A DNA stretch of 64,000 bases from Cryptomeria japonica. Taxonomy: Eukaryota > Streptophyta > Pinopsida > Cupressales > Cupressaceae. Both the position numbers and the translations under genes were made by a program. Where the stretch lies: contig NC_081405.1 in NCBI RefSeq assembly GCF_030272615.1, positions 25,031,272-25,095,271 of the forward strand, read 5' to 3'. Within the stretch, counting starts at the first letter, position 1. Each line of letters starts with the position of its first letter. Positions 25,938-37,322 of the stretch are shown here, in pieces. The notes below the pieces were generated by a model. The model had not been told where the DNA came from, did no database searches, and worked only from the letters and a program-made list of their open reading frames with translations.

Positions 25938-26640
25938 TGTTTGCCAGTGTACTCCTAGCCTGTGCCAAAATGGGAGCTTTGGAATAGGGTATGGACATCC
26001 ATCAAAGCATAAAAGATAGAGGAATTTTGTCAGATGTAGTTGCAACTACACAAAATGGATTTGTTGAGAAGGCTTTAGAAACTTTCAAGCAAATGCAATC
26101 GGCAAGTGTAAAGCCAAATTCCACAACCATTGCTACTATCCTCCTTGCCTATGCCAAAATGGGAGATTTGGAACAGGGTATGGACATTCATTGAAGCATA
26201 AAGGATAGAGAAATTTTGTCAGATGTTGTAGTTGTAACTGCCCTGGTAGACATGTATGCAAAATGTGGAAGCATAGACAAGGCACATGAACTATTTGATA
26301 GAATGTCTGAAAGAAATGTTGTCTCATGGATTGCAATGATTGCTGGATATGTACAAAATGGATTTTTTGAAAAGGATTTAGACACTTTCAAGCAAATGAA
26401 ATTGGAAGGCATAAAGCCAAATTCCACAACCTTTTCCAGCATCCTCCCTGCCTGTGCAAAAATGGGAGCTTTGGAACAGGGTATGGACATCCATCAAAGC
26501 ATAACAGATAGAGGAATTTTGTTAAGTGTTGTACTTGCAAATGCCCTACTTGACATGAATGCAAAATGTGGAAACATGGACAAGGCTCATGAATTGTTTG
26601 ATACGATGCCACAAAGAGATGTGATCTCATGTGAAAAATC
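25938..26640 (+). pseudogene. Pentatricopeptide repeat (PPR) gene fragment
   Basis: Tandem PPR units of the P-L-S kind are clear, e.g. ALVDMYAKCGSIDKAHELFD (26241 on), NVVSWIAMIAGYVQNG, and GIKPNSTTFSSILPACAKMG. PPR proteins bind organelle RNA, and this subtype is large in land plants. The fragment lacks a start, an organelle-targeting peptide and the C-terminal E/DYW part. It has TAG near 25985 and TGA near 26192 where Gln codons are expected. Its first unit is collapsed: sequence jumps from DVVATTQ straight to NGFVEKAL, losing roughly one repeat. After DVISC (~26630) the match ends abruptly. It is a dead duplicate piece. The repeat wording resembles conifer PPR families (inference). Confidence 0.85.
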
Positions 26641-26729
26641 AACACGCGTGTATATGGGAGGAAGCGATTGCTGCTACAAAATTGAACGCTCACTCCTCAA
26701 TCACAGTTCTATGGTTTTATGAGATTAAA

Positions 26730-27130
26730 CTAGGACAATTAACCACTACATGTATATTTTTTGCAACATGAAATTAAAAACTAGGGCAATTTGAATCTAC
26801 CTCCTGCGTGGGATTGCCTTCGACGCGGGTTTGATGTTCTTGGGGGTTGAAGCTGCCATAGACACCTATGCGGGGATAGCAATTCACAAATGAATTCCCC
26901 GCCTCCTTTTTTATTTTGTAATGGCCGTTTTCGTCGGAATTACGACAAACTCGAGTACTTTTTTGAAAAAAAGAAAATTCTCATTGCTAATGCCTTCTTC
27001 ATCGAAACCAAATGGGAAATTTCCATCAGAATTACGATGAATGCGGGCATTTTTTCAAAAAAAATCAAATTTGGCCACAATATACCTTCTCCTTCGGAAA
27101 CCTCAATCGAAAATCTAGTCCAAATGTATT
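26730..27130. other. Spacer without a recognisable gene
   Basis: No coding signal. A phrase around TTTTCGTCGGAATTACGA (26930) recurs in altered form as TTTCCATCAGAATTACGA (27020), a weak ~90-bp duplication. It may be the degraded 3' side of the minus-strand gypsy remnant that follows. Confidence 0.4.
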
Positions 27131-27139
27131 AGTGAGCTA

Positions 27140-27935
27140 ATCCTAACAACAAGGCCTCATACTCAGCAATTTTATTTGTGTTCTTGAATTCCTACTTAAA
27201 ATTAAAAGGAATATGTTGGCCAGAGGAGGGAATGAGGACTAACCCAACTCTAGAACCTGATGCTGCACAACTTCCATCGAATTCCATCAACCATAAATCC
27301 TCCATCATCTCAGGTTGTGATAGATTTCCTGCAGCTTCATTATTAGATAAGATCATATAATTCCCAAATTGACATTCATGATATAATATTTGTGCCTTTG
27401 GATCATTAGAAGGGAAAACAATGAACTTAGATTTGGGCTTGAATTGCAAAGTGACTCGTTGTTTCCCTATGGGAATGGTGGCTTGAGACCAATACATTTT
27501 AATCTCACCCTCTAGGTCTCTACAAAATGTGCGACTTAACAAAATGCCATAACTCGTAGGGATATCAGCTATGAAAATGGTTAACTTAATTCTTTTATCT
27601 GGATGAGCAGCAAGGACCACCTGAGAATCCTTGATCTGTCCTAATAAGGGTATTTGTTTGGAATCCATTGAATAACACCTACAAAAGGTTTTGGTTAAGG
27701 ATAATCCTAAGGCTTTGGCTACTGCAGATGACATGATATTATCTGAGGCACCTGAGTCTATAATACAGTTATTTAATTTGTGACCATTTTTGAACAAAGA
27801 TATATAAAAAGGCTCAAGCTTTGATTCAAGAACAAACAATGTATCATCAGCTTGATGGGCTATTATTTTAGGGAAAACTTCATGAGTAGCAGGATGAGTT
27901 GGCACATCACCTTGGGAAGACAATGTAGCATTCAT
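27140..27935 (-). pseudogene. Gypsy protease joined directly to RNase H
   Basis: The open frame 27935-27192 holds an aspartic protease with CIIDSGASDNIM (~residues 57-68) and the following RTFCRDLEGEIKMYW region. About 100 residues later, in the same frame, comes an RNase H start, LWLMEFDGSCAASGS (~residue 213). Past a stop at 27192 it continues with EYEALLLGLAH. In a normal Ty3/gypsy polyprotein the reverse transcriptase lies between these two domains; here it is absent with no frame break. This is either an internal deletion or a domain-reduced lineage. Gag lies upstream on the same strand. Integrase is not seen. The protein would cut polyprotein and RNA-DNA hybrid but could not copy RNA. 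Confidence 0.75.
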
Positions 27936-28242
27936 TGACTATTGTACCATGTCGGCTTGCACATATGCATTATTTCCTTTACAAACTTAACCAATCTATC
28001 AAGTTCTTTGTGGTTTAAGTTTAGGTATTCTACTAGTGTAATTTGAATCTAAGAGGATTTACAATATCAAATGAACTTTTAGTCTCTACAAATTTCAATA
28101 ACTGGGGTTCTTGAGGTCGAAAATCATTATTATGAAACCTAGAAACAATCTCCTTACCTTTAGGTTTCACAACAGAAGACAAAGGAGCACCTTGAGATTT
28201 TATATTCTATTGATTTCTGGTTAGTACAACATGGGAAGGATC

Positions 28243-29465
28243 TTACAAGGTAACCAAAATATCACCTCCTCTTTTTGAATCTGACTCGTACTCCAGGAAG
28301 TGGATTTCAGAGTCGCCAGGTTGCCTGAAATATTCTTCTTCACTTGGTTCACTTAGCACCTCCTTAGAACCAATGCACCATCTCTGGACAAGAACTTCCA
28401 TCATGGTCATCAGTGAGATGAAAAAGGCACATGTTAGCTTTTGGTGGAGGTGCTTCAATAGCTAGCCTTTGCTGTGTAGGGGGTAATTGTAGTGCTTTAC
28501 CTCCAGTGCTTGCTGATTGGTTTGAAAATCTCCTCGGGATGTCTTGATAGGTCTGTGGATATGTTGTATTGGATTTAGCCAATTGTCTCTTGAGTGTTAT
28601 CACATCATTCATCAATCTCTAAATCATTGGGTCTGATGTAGTTGTTGATGTTGATGCTTGCGGGCTAGCAGTTTGAACCATTCATCCACTTTCCTGTGGT
28701 AATTAAATCATCCTCCAATTTTACAGCTAAAGTCTTGGCGGTTGCTAAGTTTTGCACTCTTTGCCTACAGATTAGAAAACTTATGTTTGAAGGAATTGAG
28801 TTAATGAAGAAGCACTTCAAGTTATCATCAGAGGGTCTTTGAGTGGCCAAGATCTTATGGACTATCTTATCAAACTTGGATACAAAATCTCTCATCGTTT
28901 TAGGAATCTCCTTTTTCAATTGTGCTAATTTGGCCAAAAGTGAATGTTCATCCTCATCTAATTTAAACCTAGCTTCAAATTTTGTCTTGAGATCTCTCCA
29001 ATTTGTAATGTCACCATTAGGTAAATGATAAAACCAATCTGCAACAACTTCAGACAATGTTTGAACAAATAATATTACAACCACATCCTCATGCTGGATT
29101 GCTAATACCCCAAAAGCTACATTGAAGGCATTCAAATGATCACCAGTCATAACATTTCCATCACCATTAAACTTGGGTAAATGATCTCTTGAACCTTCTA
29201 ATAAGGGATTTAAATTTGCTCCAAGAGCAAGAGGTCCTACAGCTTCCCCCCAAGGGTTATTAGCAGCCATGGGTAATACAATATTCAAAGATATGGGATT
29301 AAGTATAGTAGGAAGAACAACACCATGCAAAGTTAGGGTGTGACAAACAAAAGATTCAGGTAAAATAGGAGAAGATCTTTGGGGTCTACTTCTTTCTCTT
29401 CTTCTAAGTGTAAAGGATGGGGAAAAATTCAAATTTTGTAGTTCTTGAAATACAGAATCAAACAC
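28243..29465 (-). pseudogene. Gypsy gag (Retrotrans_gag), frameshifted
   Basis: The frame from 29465 to 28665 contains a retrotransposon gag domain: HLPKFNGDGNVMTGDHLNAF, ADWFYHLPNGDITNWRDLKT and FKLDEDEHSLLAKLAQLKKE are typical of plant gypsy capsid regions. A stop at 28665 and a frameshift follow. The coding match resumes in other frames at 28615-28364 and 28458-28243, which hold a Cys/His-containing stretch (CLFHLTDDHDGSSC) and an acidic tail. It lies upstream of the protease-RNase H segment on the same strand, with the primer site about 150 bp before it, so all belong to one element reading right to left. Confidence 0.8.
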
Positions 29466-29609
29466 CCCTTCACGTCTTTGGGACCATGTATATCTTCTTG
29501 ACTCTTGCCTGTCTACAAAATGTCACTTCAATATACACAGGATGAATACTTAAGTTAATCACAAGACTACCCTACCCACCTTATGATTGTATCTAATCTA
29601 CTTATTCGA

Positions 29610-29628
29610 CTCCCCAGCAGAGTCACCA
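29610..29628 (-). other. Probable primer-binding site of the minus-strand gypsy element
   Basis: On the minus strand TGGTGACTCTGCTGGGGAG follows a TTAACTAACA LTR-like end after a few bases. Sites of this TGGYGACTC..GGGGA form are common directly after the 5' LTR of plant Tat-type gypsy elements. The cognate tRNA is not stated because I cannot check it. Confidence 0.6.
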
Positions 29629-29634
29629 AAAATC

Positions 29635-30570
29635 TGTTAGTTAATAGATTTGTCTTTTACACATTCTAATTCTTTGACTTCTGCATGCCCATAACAAAAG
29701 ACAAAAATACACCAATAGTTGGATAACTGCTTAAATAGTTAACCTCTGTATATGGGTACAACTCCCCAAGAATGATTTTCAATCTTCTTAAATTATGATA
29801 ATTCTCATGCACACTTTTTACCAGAAAGTATTAAAGGCATATAAGCATTCATATGTCAACACAAAATGAACACTGCAACATTTTAAAGTACAAATTCCTT
29901 CTTAAATCTCACAGGCTTTCATTCTTCTAATCAGCAAGATAGACAATTTCCAAAAAAAGTTTTATTTTCAAACATTCATATACATTGCATTCAAAAGATT
30001 GAAAATTCCATAATTGAATCAAATCCTAACAAAGACTCACAATTCAATTCATAAACAGATTTATAAAATGGAAAATGCTGCAACTTTATTCACAGACAAA
30101 ATTGCATTTCTTTTTCAGAGTACATAATATTTCTAAAAAGGAAGATAAAGCTAATCTGTTCTATCTTAACCAAAAATTCTCGGACCTTTGACAAGGCTTG
30201 CAATTAAGTATATATAGCCACCAGGCTATGATAGTTTGTTACATTTGAACTAGAGTAAAAGATTAACTCTTCACTAGAGTTAAATAAGTTTATCTTAATA
30301 ACTGAAAAATAATAATTGAACATGGAAAGCGGCATAATCCACGAGCAACAGTGATATAATCAAGCTCCCGTCGATGACATGGCCTCCATTTGTTTGTCCT
30401 ACGATGAAGGGGTGCTTTGAATGTTTTGCCACTCCAAGTGAGCTGAGGAGAAGTTAAGAATAAGATGATAATGTGGAAGACCGAAATCCAAAATTCATTT
30501 CTTCCACACTTCTTTCTTTTTGCTTGCCTACATGACCTTACCCTTATGCATCTCAAGATGATTGAAGCAA
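29635..30570 (-). repeat. Putative 5' LTR of the minus-strand gypsy element
   Basis: On the minus strand this stretch would end in ...CTAACA at 29635, immediately before the primer site, so LTR sequence should lie to its right. The outer end is not determined and no matching 3' LTR was found to the left of 27140, so the right border is only a guess. Confidence 0.35.
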
Positions 30571-30599
30571 ACCACTAACATAGATTCAATTCTTGCAAT

Positions 30600-31760
30600 C
30601 TTCGAGAAATCCACTATTGTCAAGGACTTTACTTCTTGGATTTGTTGTACTCAATCCTTGAAAGCTTGGATCATATCAGATGAGTCCTCAAGCGTTTGCT
30701 TATCCTCTTTTAGGAGTTGAAGATCTATGCATTTCATGTCTTTCTGCATAGTATTAGTCAGTTCTTTTAACTCCTTTAGAATCTTAATGGATTCCTCATA
30801 CCCTTGCTCAATAATTGAATTTCTCCACTCAATATTCTCTTTGCACATGAAAAGTACATTGTCATCAAGACCATGAACTGACTTTTCTACTAAGAAATTC
30901 ATTACTCCATACCTCTGTGTATCCCTCATTTGCTTCAATGCAACCACCCACTTGATTTTCTCCTTTTCCCAAGCAACTATTTTTGTTTCCAATTCTTTAC
31001 TTACAAACTATGCATTTTCAAACACCTTGACCAGATTGGAAATGTAGCTAGTTCCTTGCTGGGCAATTGATTCCAGCCATTCGTTGAAGATATCTGCAAC
31101 CATTTGGCTTCTTTGAACTTGATCAAGGAGTCTCTCGTTCATTGGGGATTTTGGATCAAACGAAAAGGGAACTTGAGAAAATGGTTGAGGGTTAAGATCT
31201 TGTATAGCATTGATATACTAGGTCATTTGCATGATGAGCTGCTTCATTTTATTTTTATCCTTTTCATCTTTCCATGTTCTGGTGAGAATTCTTTTAGTGT
31301 AGGTCTCCAAGTGCTTAGCATCCACATCTCGAGAGGTCACCCCTAGGTCAATATTTTCAATGACAAATTGCTTCTCAGTGATATTCTCTACATCTTTGTC
31401 TATTGGAGGTCTAGCCACCTCTGCAATCCAATGTCCTATTTGGTCATCCACATCAATCATCGCTTCAGTCTTAAGCCTTTTGGATTTTGATGTTCTTCCC
31501 AGACATTTATTGACCATGTCCTCCATTGGGATTGAGATGGGAATTACATTCCTTTTCTTGGTGAGCAAAGAAATTAACCATTTAGAAATAATAGATGTTT
31601 CCCTTGGTGGTGGTGATTGTTGGTTAGTAGTGACAATGACCATGGTATTCACAGAATCCTCTGGTTCTTGGATTTCTTTTCTTATATCAGTTGCACCTAT
31701 AATGAGCTTATCCTGCATTTGAGCATCCATTTCTCCTTGAGCTTCTTCCTTAGAATCCAA
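30600..31760 (-). pseudogene. Unknown decayed ORF, probable retroelement accessory protein
   Basis: From an ATG at 31760 the frame is open to a TAG at 31218, continues in the same frame as NAIQDLNPQPF... to another TAG near 31010, and then runs open to 30651. It is charged, Lys/Glu-rich, and in its second half helical and probably coiled coil (e.g. ESIKILKELKELTNTMQKDM). I do not recognise the family. No zinc knuckle, protease or polymerase motif is seen. It lies between the putative LTR of the gypsy remnant and spacer DNA, and its style resembles the orphan ORFs at 1756 and 42688, but no clear sequence similarity to them was seen by eye. Confidence 0.45.
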
Positions 31761-31799
31761 GTCTACTAAAAATTAACTTGCAAGGAGTTTCTAACTGCT

Positions 31800-33900
31800 T
31801 TTCCTCCTATGTGATCGGGTAATACGAGATGAGGCAGAACCTAAAGATTCTCCTAAATTTGCAATTTTGGTTTTCTCTATTCTCTATTTCTCATTACCTG
31901 ATCTCGATAGAAAATTCTTGGAAACCTTCTAAATGCAGATACAATACCTCCATTTTTCCTTCCTTGCATGGCTACTAAGAAGGTACTAGAAAAACTGCTA
32001 GCTTTTGTAACAAAAATGGACAAAATCACACTCAAATCCTAGCTAGTTGTACTAAATAAGTAATCTCGTGTGAGTTGACACCCGATTTGATGTATAACTG
32101 ACATGCATTTAATTTCAGGTCATTCCATCACATACCACATGGATTACCATGATTGCTTTCCATAATTAGAAACTAACATTTCAAACTTTTCAGAATATTC
32201 TCCTTTCCCGCCGCCATTTCCCTCCATGATGCACCCACCATTTTCCAAATGAAGCCTCAGACTATGAATTTGGGACTCTGAACCTTGAACCAAGAACTGA
32301 AAGGTTCAAGTTCAATATTGAGAAATAACACAAAGCAGCGCATAAAACAGTCTATGCGACAAAACAAAGGACAATGAACGAGCAAAGACATAACCAACAC
32401 ATGATCAAATTTGAACCTTGAACTTTGAACCAAAAAGGTTCAAAGTTTCAAGTTCAATACAAGTTTCAACAAAGCGCTCGCTTTTACCATAAAACAAATG
32501 CATGAAGAAAATTCTTTAAAGCGCGCTTTGAACTTAGAAAAGTTTCAATGACTTAGGTTCAAAGGGAAGAAATACATGGCCGAAGGGAAAATAAACATCA
32601 AAGGGTGACCTTCGAATTGAAATTTTAATGAAAGTAGGGAGGACTAACACTAATGAGTTAATTCAAGTGAAGAAGAGGGATTAAATCTTTAGACTTTACT
32701 AGACTCTTATATTTCATGCATGAGAAAACTTAATTAAATTTATATCAAGATTAATCAAGGGAAATTCAATAACTATGATTCATAAGGTCAAGGTCACATG
32801 AGCGTAGTTAGCAAATAAATAAATAACCATTTATGTTATCAAGCTCAATTTTTTATATATGGTCAATGATGGTGTATTAGGGTTTGGGAATCCTACATTA
32901 TTTAATTGTGATAATTCAGGAGGCTTGAAATAGGTGTGAAGAGGACTAAAAAGTTAATTAAAAAATAGACAGTAACACTATGAAAAATGTAATAAGGAAG
33001 TTAAAACATATGTAATGTCTATTAATACACCCACTAAACAAGTTTAGAGTATCTATGCCTTGGCAAATTAAACCATAAGATCAATCAAGTTACCTTCCAA
33101 GCCATTTTAAATGAGCTCAGATGGTGGAGGGTAAAAATTTAGTCCACATAATAATCAAAGACAAAATGAAAAATAATCCCCTAGGACAACAATTTTTTCA
33201 TTCAACTAGTTTACTAAAGTCCTTGAATAGGTGGTTCTATCAACTTAGTCATCCAGACATTCTTTTGGTAGTCAAGTCCCACTAGATTGAAAAGGAATAA
33301 TATGATCTTGTGTTAAAGGCTAAAAAATGTGTAGAATGTTGGGAAATATGTAGAATCTAATAACAAATGTTTTTAAATTCAATCTCTATCCCAATAATCA
33401 ATTTATCACTTTAATGGATGAGATACAAGGCTTGGAATACTACAATATGAAAATATAAAACATATATAAAAATCTAAAAATTGAGTTGTCTCTATAAAGA
33501 ATTACCATGATTAGATCCATCTTTTCTATGATGCTAAGAATAAGCCAACATATCATGCTTATCAACACTACCTTGTGTGAACTTATAATAGCAATGCACA
33601 ATGAATAACACCATCATAAGATAGTAGAAAAGAGGCACAAATCAGCAACATAATAGAATAATGTAACGTAGGATTTATGTGAATAAAACCTTTCAGGAAC
33701 AAAATCCACCAAGAAGAGAGGCTACATATGCATTATCATAAAATAAATGAGATTGCAATACAATCACTTTCATTCTCGTCTTTTCCTCTAGCATGGCAAC
33801 ACCTATTTACCTATGAATAACCTCCTTATGCCTCAACCTATCCTTGTTCCTACAAAGTAATTCTACATTCAACTATTCCTCTCACTTTTTGCATCCAAGG
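31800..33900. other. Spacer; two GAACCTTGAAC hairpins, otherwise nothing seen
   Basis: AT-rich DNA without coding signal. The only structure noticed is the inverted repeats listed at 32285-32456. Confidence 0.55.
32285..32456. repeat. Two related foldback hairpins
   Basis: At 32413-32456 GAACCTTGAACTTTGAACC is followed after a few bases by GGTTCAAAGTTTCAAGTTC, an imperfect inverted repeat with 12 bp perfect at the loop side. About 125 bp upstream, near 32285-32320, GAACCTTGAACC... and GGTTCAAGTTC form a similar one. They look like remnants of a small foldback or MITE-like sequence. Confidence 0.6.
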
Positions 33901-35158
33901 AGCTATTTATGTAGACATGTCAAGAGCTCTGAAACACCAAATGAGGTGTCCAAAGAAGACTTCTGTAGACGTCTAAAATTAATTAAATTATGATCCCCAT
34001 TATTCTTCTCAAAATTAATTAAATTTATTTTAATTAATCCTGTCACTATAGTCCAATAATTGATTTATTAAATAAATCAATTATCCCCTATTCTTCTAAA
34101 GTCTTCAAAATTAATTAATTATTTTAAAAAATACCTTTAGTTAATTAATTTAAACTAATTAACTAAATCATGTTATTCCTACAAATCATTTTTCCTAATC
34201 CACACTTAGTCTAATTAATTCTTCTAGAAACCCACTTAACATTATTTCCCAATTTTTAATTCCTCCACTCACTCTCTCTTCTCTTGTCAAATCCTCCTAC
34301 AAATCCCACTTGTCTTCTAATCTCTTATTAAACTTCCTAATCCCCATGATTAGCCACCAAGTCAACCAAATTGTCATAAATGGCTTGTCCTCTCTTATCC
34401 TCTCCACCTTCCAACCTTAAATGCACCTAATTGGGTCATTTCAAGGATTTCAAAATTCTCCATTCTCCAAGGCACTCTCACCTTCCCAAGGAATTTTGAA
34501 TTCCTTTTCCTATTTCCTTTCCCCATGCAATTCATTATTTGGGAATTTTTAATTCCCTTGTCCTCTCCCAAGGAATTTTAAATTCTTTTTTATTCCCCCA
34601 AGGTACTTGAGGATCTCTTCCCCATGCACCTTGTGAAGTGTGGAGACAAGAAATGCCTTTATGACAAATCTCTTGGTCTCCACACCTTGTCCTCTCAATC
34701 CATGTCCTCACCTTCCTTCAATCTCCACCCTTGATTCATCTTCAATCTCAATTGTCCATCCATCTCCCTTCCAATCTATAAATTAGGGTCTCCTCCCCTT
34801 CATTTCTCATCTCCAATTCAAGTAACCTCATGCTTCTCATTTGTGCTTGGAACCACCATCTTAGCATCCTCACTATAGTCAATTTAGGCATCCAATCCTT
34901 AGTTCTCATAAGCATTCATCCATTATCCACCATCCATCATCCATATCCATCTCCCTCGTTGTGCATTTTGGAGAAAAATCCACATATCCACATAGGACCA
35001 ATCCAAACAAGTTGAGGAAGGGCACATCGTTGGCTTCATCAAAGGTCCAATAGGAGGAACATGTGACTTGTTTTCAAGGTATAAGGTTACTTTCATGTTT
35101 TTATTTGAATGTTTATGTTTACTTGGATTTGAATAAACCTTATAACCCTTGCATAGAT
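33900..35158 (+). repeat. Probable 5' LTR region of the plus-strand gypsy element (part)
   Basis: This stretch has TTAATTAA-rich and pyrimidine-rich DNA without coding signal. The sequence it joins at 37323, after removal of the solo LTR, reads CATTTTGGCATGCATAGTGGGAC. That is laid out like the primer site and GTGGGAC block that follow gypsy LTRs, and a gypsy gag begins 1.4 kb later. The start of this LTR was not found; 33900 is arbitrary. Confidence 0.35.
35154..35158. repeat. Target site duplication TAGAT (left)
   Basis: TAGAT directly precedes TGTTAGAATT at 35159 and is repeated at 37318-37322 right after TTCATCA. Confidence 0.9.
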
Positions 35159-37317
35159 TGTTAGAATTATTGTCATTGATGTCAACAAGTGTTGCAGGAT
35201 GAAGAGTGATCATGCAGAGAACCAAGATGAAAAACCAAGTTGAAGAGTGATCATGTAGAGAAGCAAGTGTTGCAGATTGTAAAGTTATCATATTAGGACA
35301 ACAATATCGATCAAGTGTTGTGCAAGTGAAATATCATATCGAGACAGCAATACCAATCAAGTGTTATGTAGTGAAGTTATCATATCAATATAGTAATGCC
35401 AAAAATAAAGGTAGAGCCACCTTTCAGGATAGCAGGAAAAAGGCAACATAACAAGTTTGGGTAATACTTATAGAGTAAACTAATCCAATATCATAGTATT
35501 GGAATAGTTATGCCGACAAGGAGATCGATTAGGTATATCAAAGTAGCTTTTGAACTTGGAATGACACTTTCTTACTATGTCGATAATGTAAGTTATTCTG
35601 ATAGAAGAAAATGTTGAGAAGCCCCCTTGGTGAGTAAATCAGAATAACAAATGAGGATATGGAGAAGGTCGTTGGAGTTTAATTTTGGAATAACTACACA
35701 AATGTCGGTTCATGTTGGGTCATCGAAACAGTTTATTTTGATGAGATAGTGTCCAAGTGCTAAGCCAATAGTGTTATCTATTTTGATGGGTATGTGTTTC
35801 GGGATAGCTATGTCAATAAAGGGAGTTTGATTGTGTCTCATCAATATAACTTATTTGGTCGATTTAACATATTTTCCCTATGTCGATAGTGGAAAAAGAA
35901 GAGTTGATAAGGTCATCAAAATAACCTATCCCGATGGAGTTTGTCATTGTGGAGTTGTGAGTTCGGAATACCTATACCGATATTGAGAAGATATCAGTAT
36001 GTCTTCGGTATAACTTTTTATGTCGATTTAGCATGTTTTGCCTTTGTGGATAGTGTTGACTATTCTGATGATGGTTGTTTTGCATGATGATTTGCGATCG
36101 GGGTAGCTTATGCCGATAAGGTGTGTCCACATAGAGATTGCATTTTGGGATAGCTTATGATGATTGCAGAAATCATAGGTGAAGGATTTCATCGAGCTAG
36201 GTTGTGAAGGCGGAGTAAGTGATAATTGTCTGTCCGACAAAGATTGTTATGTTGATGAAGAGACAAGGTAAGTGATCAATATAGTCAACCCAATCCTTGT
36301 AGAATAACACAAAGGTTAGCGATGACATTGAGATCAACTGACCTGGGCAACTCGATAGTTCACGTGGATGGTTGACCTGGTTTGACCAAGTGACCTGGAT
36401 GCAAATTGAGGATAATTTGAGGACATGGGGATGATGTGGCGCGTGGAACCACCAAGATGGGATTTATGGTCAAGTCTATCTAAATAAATCTTGTAGATCA
36501 ATGACTTAGATTCAAAGTGGCTCATGAACACAGGTTGGCATGTCTAGAAACTTGACCTGTTTACTGGCCTAGTACAAATTGACTACGTGAATGATTTGCA
36601 AGCTACTTTGGAAATTGTATAGATCATGGGGAATGACAAGAATGAAGAATAATGGTTGCCCTATGTGTGATGAGTCATGATCTAGCCGATTGTTTGGAGG
36701 TGATGAGTTCTTTATGAACTCAACAATCGACACAGGTGAGTGGTTGTTAAAATTGAAAGTAAAAAATAGGGACAAGAGTGAAAAAAGAGATTACTTGCAT
36801 AGATAAACCTGAGAATGGAAGAAAAGATAAAATCATAAAGAAGGAGAAAAATTAAGGAAAAGAAGACTGATATGGGGAGGACAAGAAGGCAGAGACAAAG
36901 AGACGGAGATGAAGTATCATTAAGGTATATCTCTTAGAATAATAGATAGGTGTTACAAAATTCATTTGTAACAAGGTTTCAGTAATTGTAATAAACTATT
37001 CATTGAATTATGGTGTATCTTTGAGTGGGTTCTGAAAGCAGGGGTAGGTTCTCCTTGAGTTGGTGCTCCTTGGGTTACTGCCCTAAATCATATTAGAACT
37101 GTGATTTACTTGTGAAGCTGGATTGGAGCAGTAGAATCCATCAGCTATTCTCACCGAGGTTTTTCCCACATTGGGGTTTCCTCGTAATTACTGGTATTAT
37201 GTGATGTGTCCTTATGTGTGTATGATTTTTTATTTGTTATACTTGCACACACACTAGATTGAAGTTTTAGATTATCACTGATTCACCCCCCCTCTCAGTG
37301 TTCACTTGTGTTCATCA
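35159..37317 (+). mobile_element. Solo LTR of a copia-type element, 2,159 bp
   Basis: It begins TGTTAGAATTATTGTCATTG, ends GTGTTCATCA, and is flanked by a perfect 5-bp duplication TAGAT. It has no primer site, coding region or second LTR. This is what recombination between the two LTRs of one element leaves. The 3' end carries CACCGAGGTTTTTCCCAC and GATTCACC...CTCTCAGT, also found at the ends of the LTRs at 40311 and 52933, so it belongs to the same broad lineage. The middle (35850-36150) has degenerate repeats built on GTCGATTTA(A/G)CAT, with copies at 35858 and 36022, and on TATGCCGATA. Confidence 0.9.
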
Positions 37318-37322
37318 TAGAT
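37318..37322. repeat. Target site duplication TAGAT (right)
   Basis: Second copy of the duplication flanking the solo LTR. The interrupted gypsy sequence resumes here. Confidence 0.9.

Noticed and set aside
33900-34900. Possible gene in the pyrimidine-rich region
   Set aside because: The open frames are short and low-complexity, driven by CTTCC/CATCC runs, and no domain is visible.
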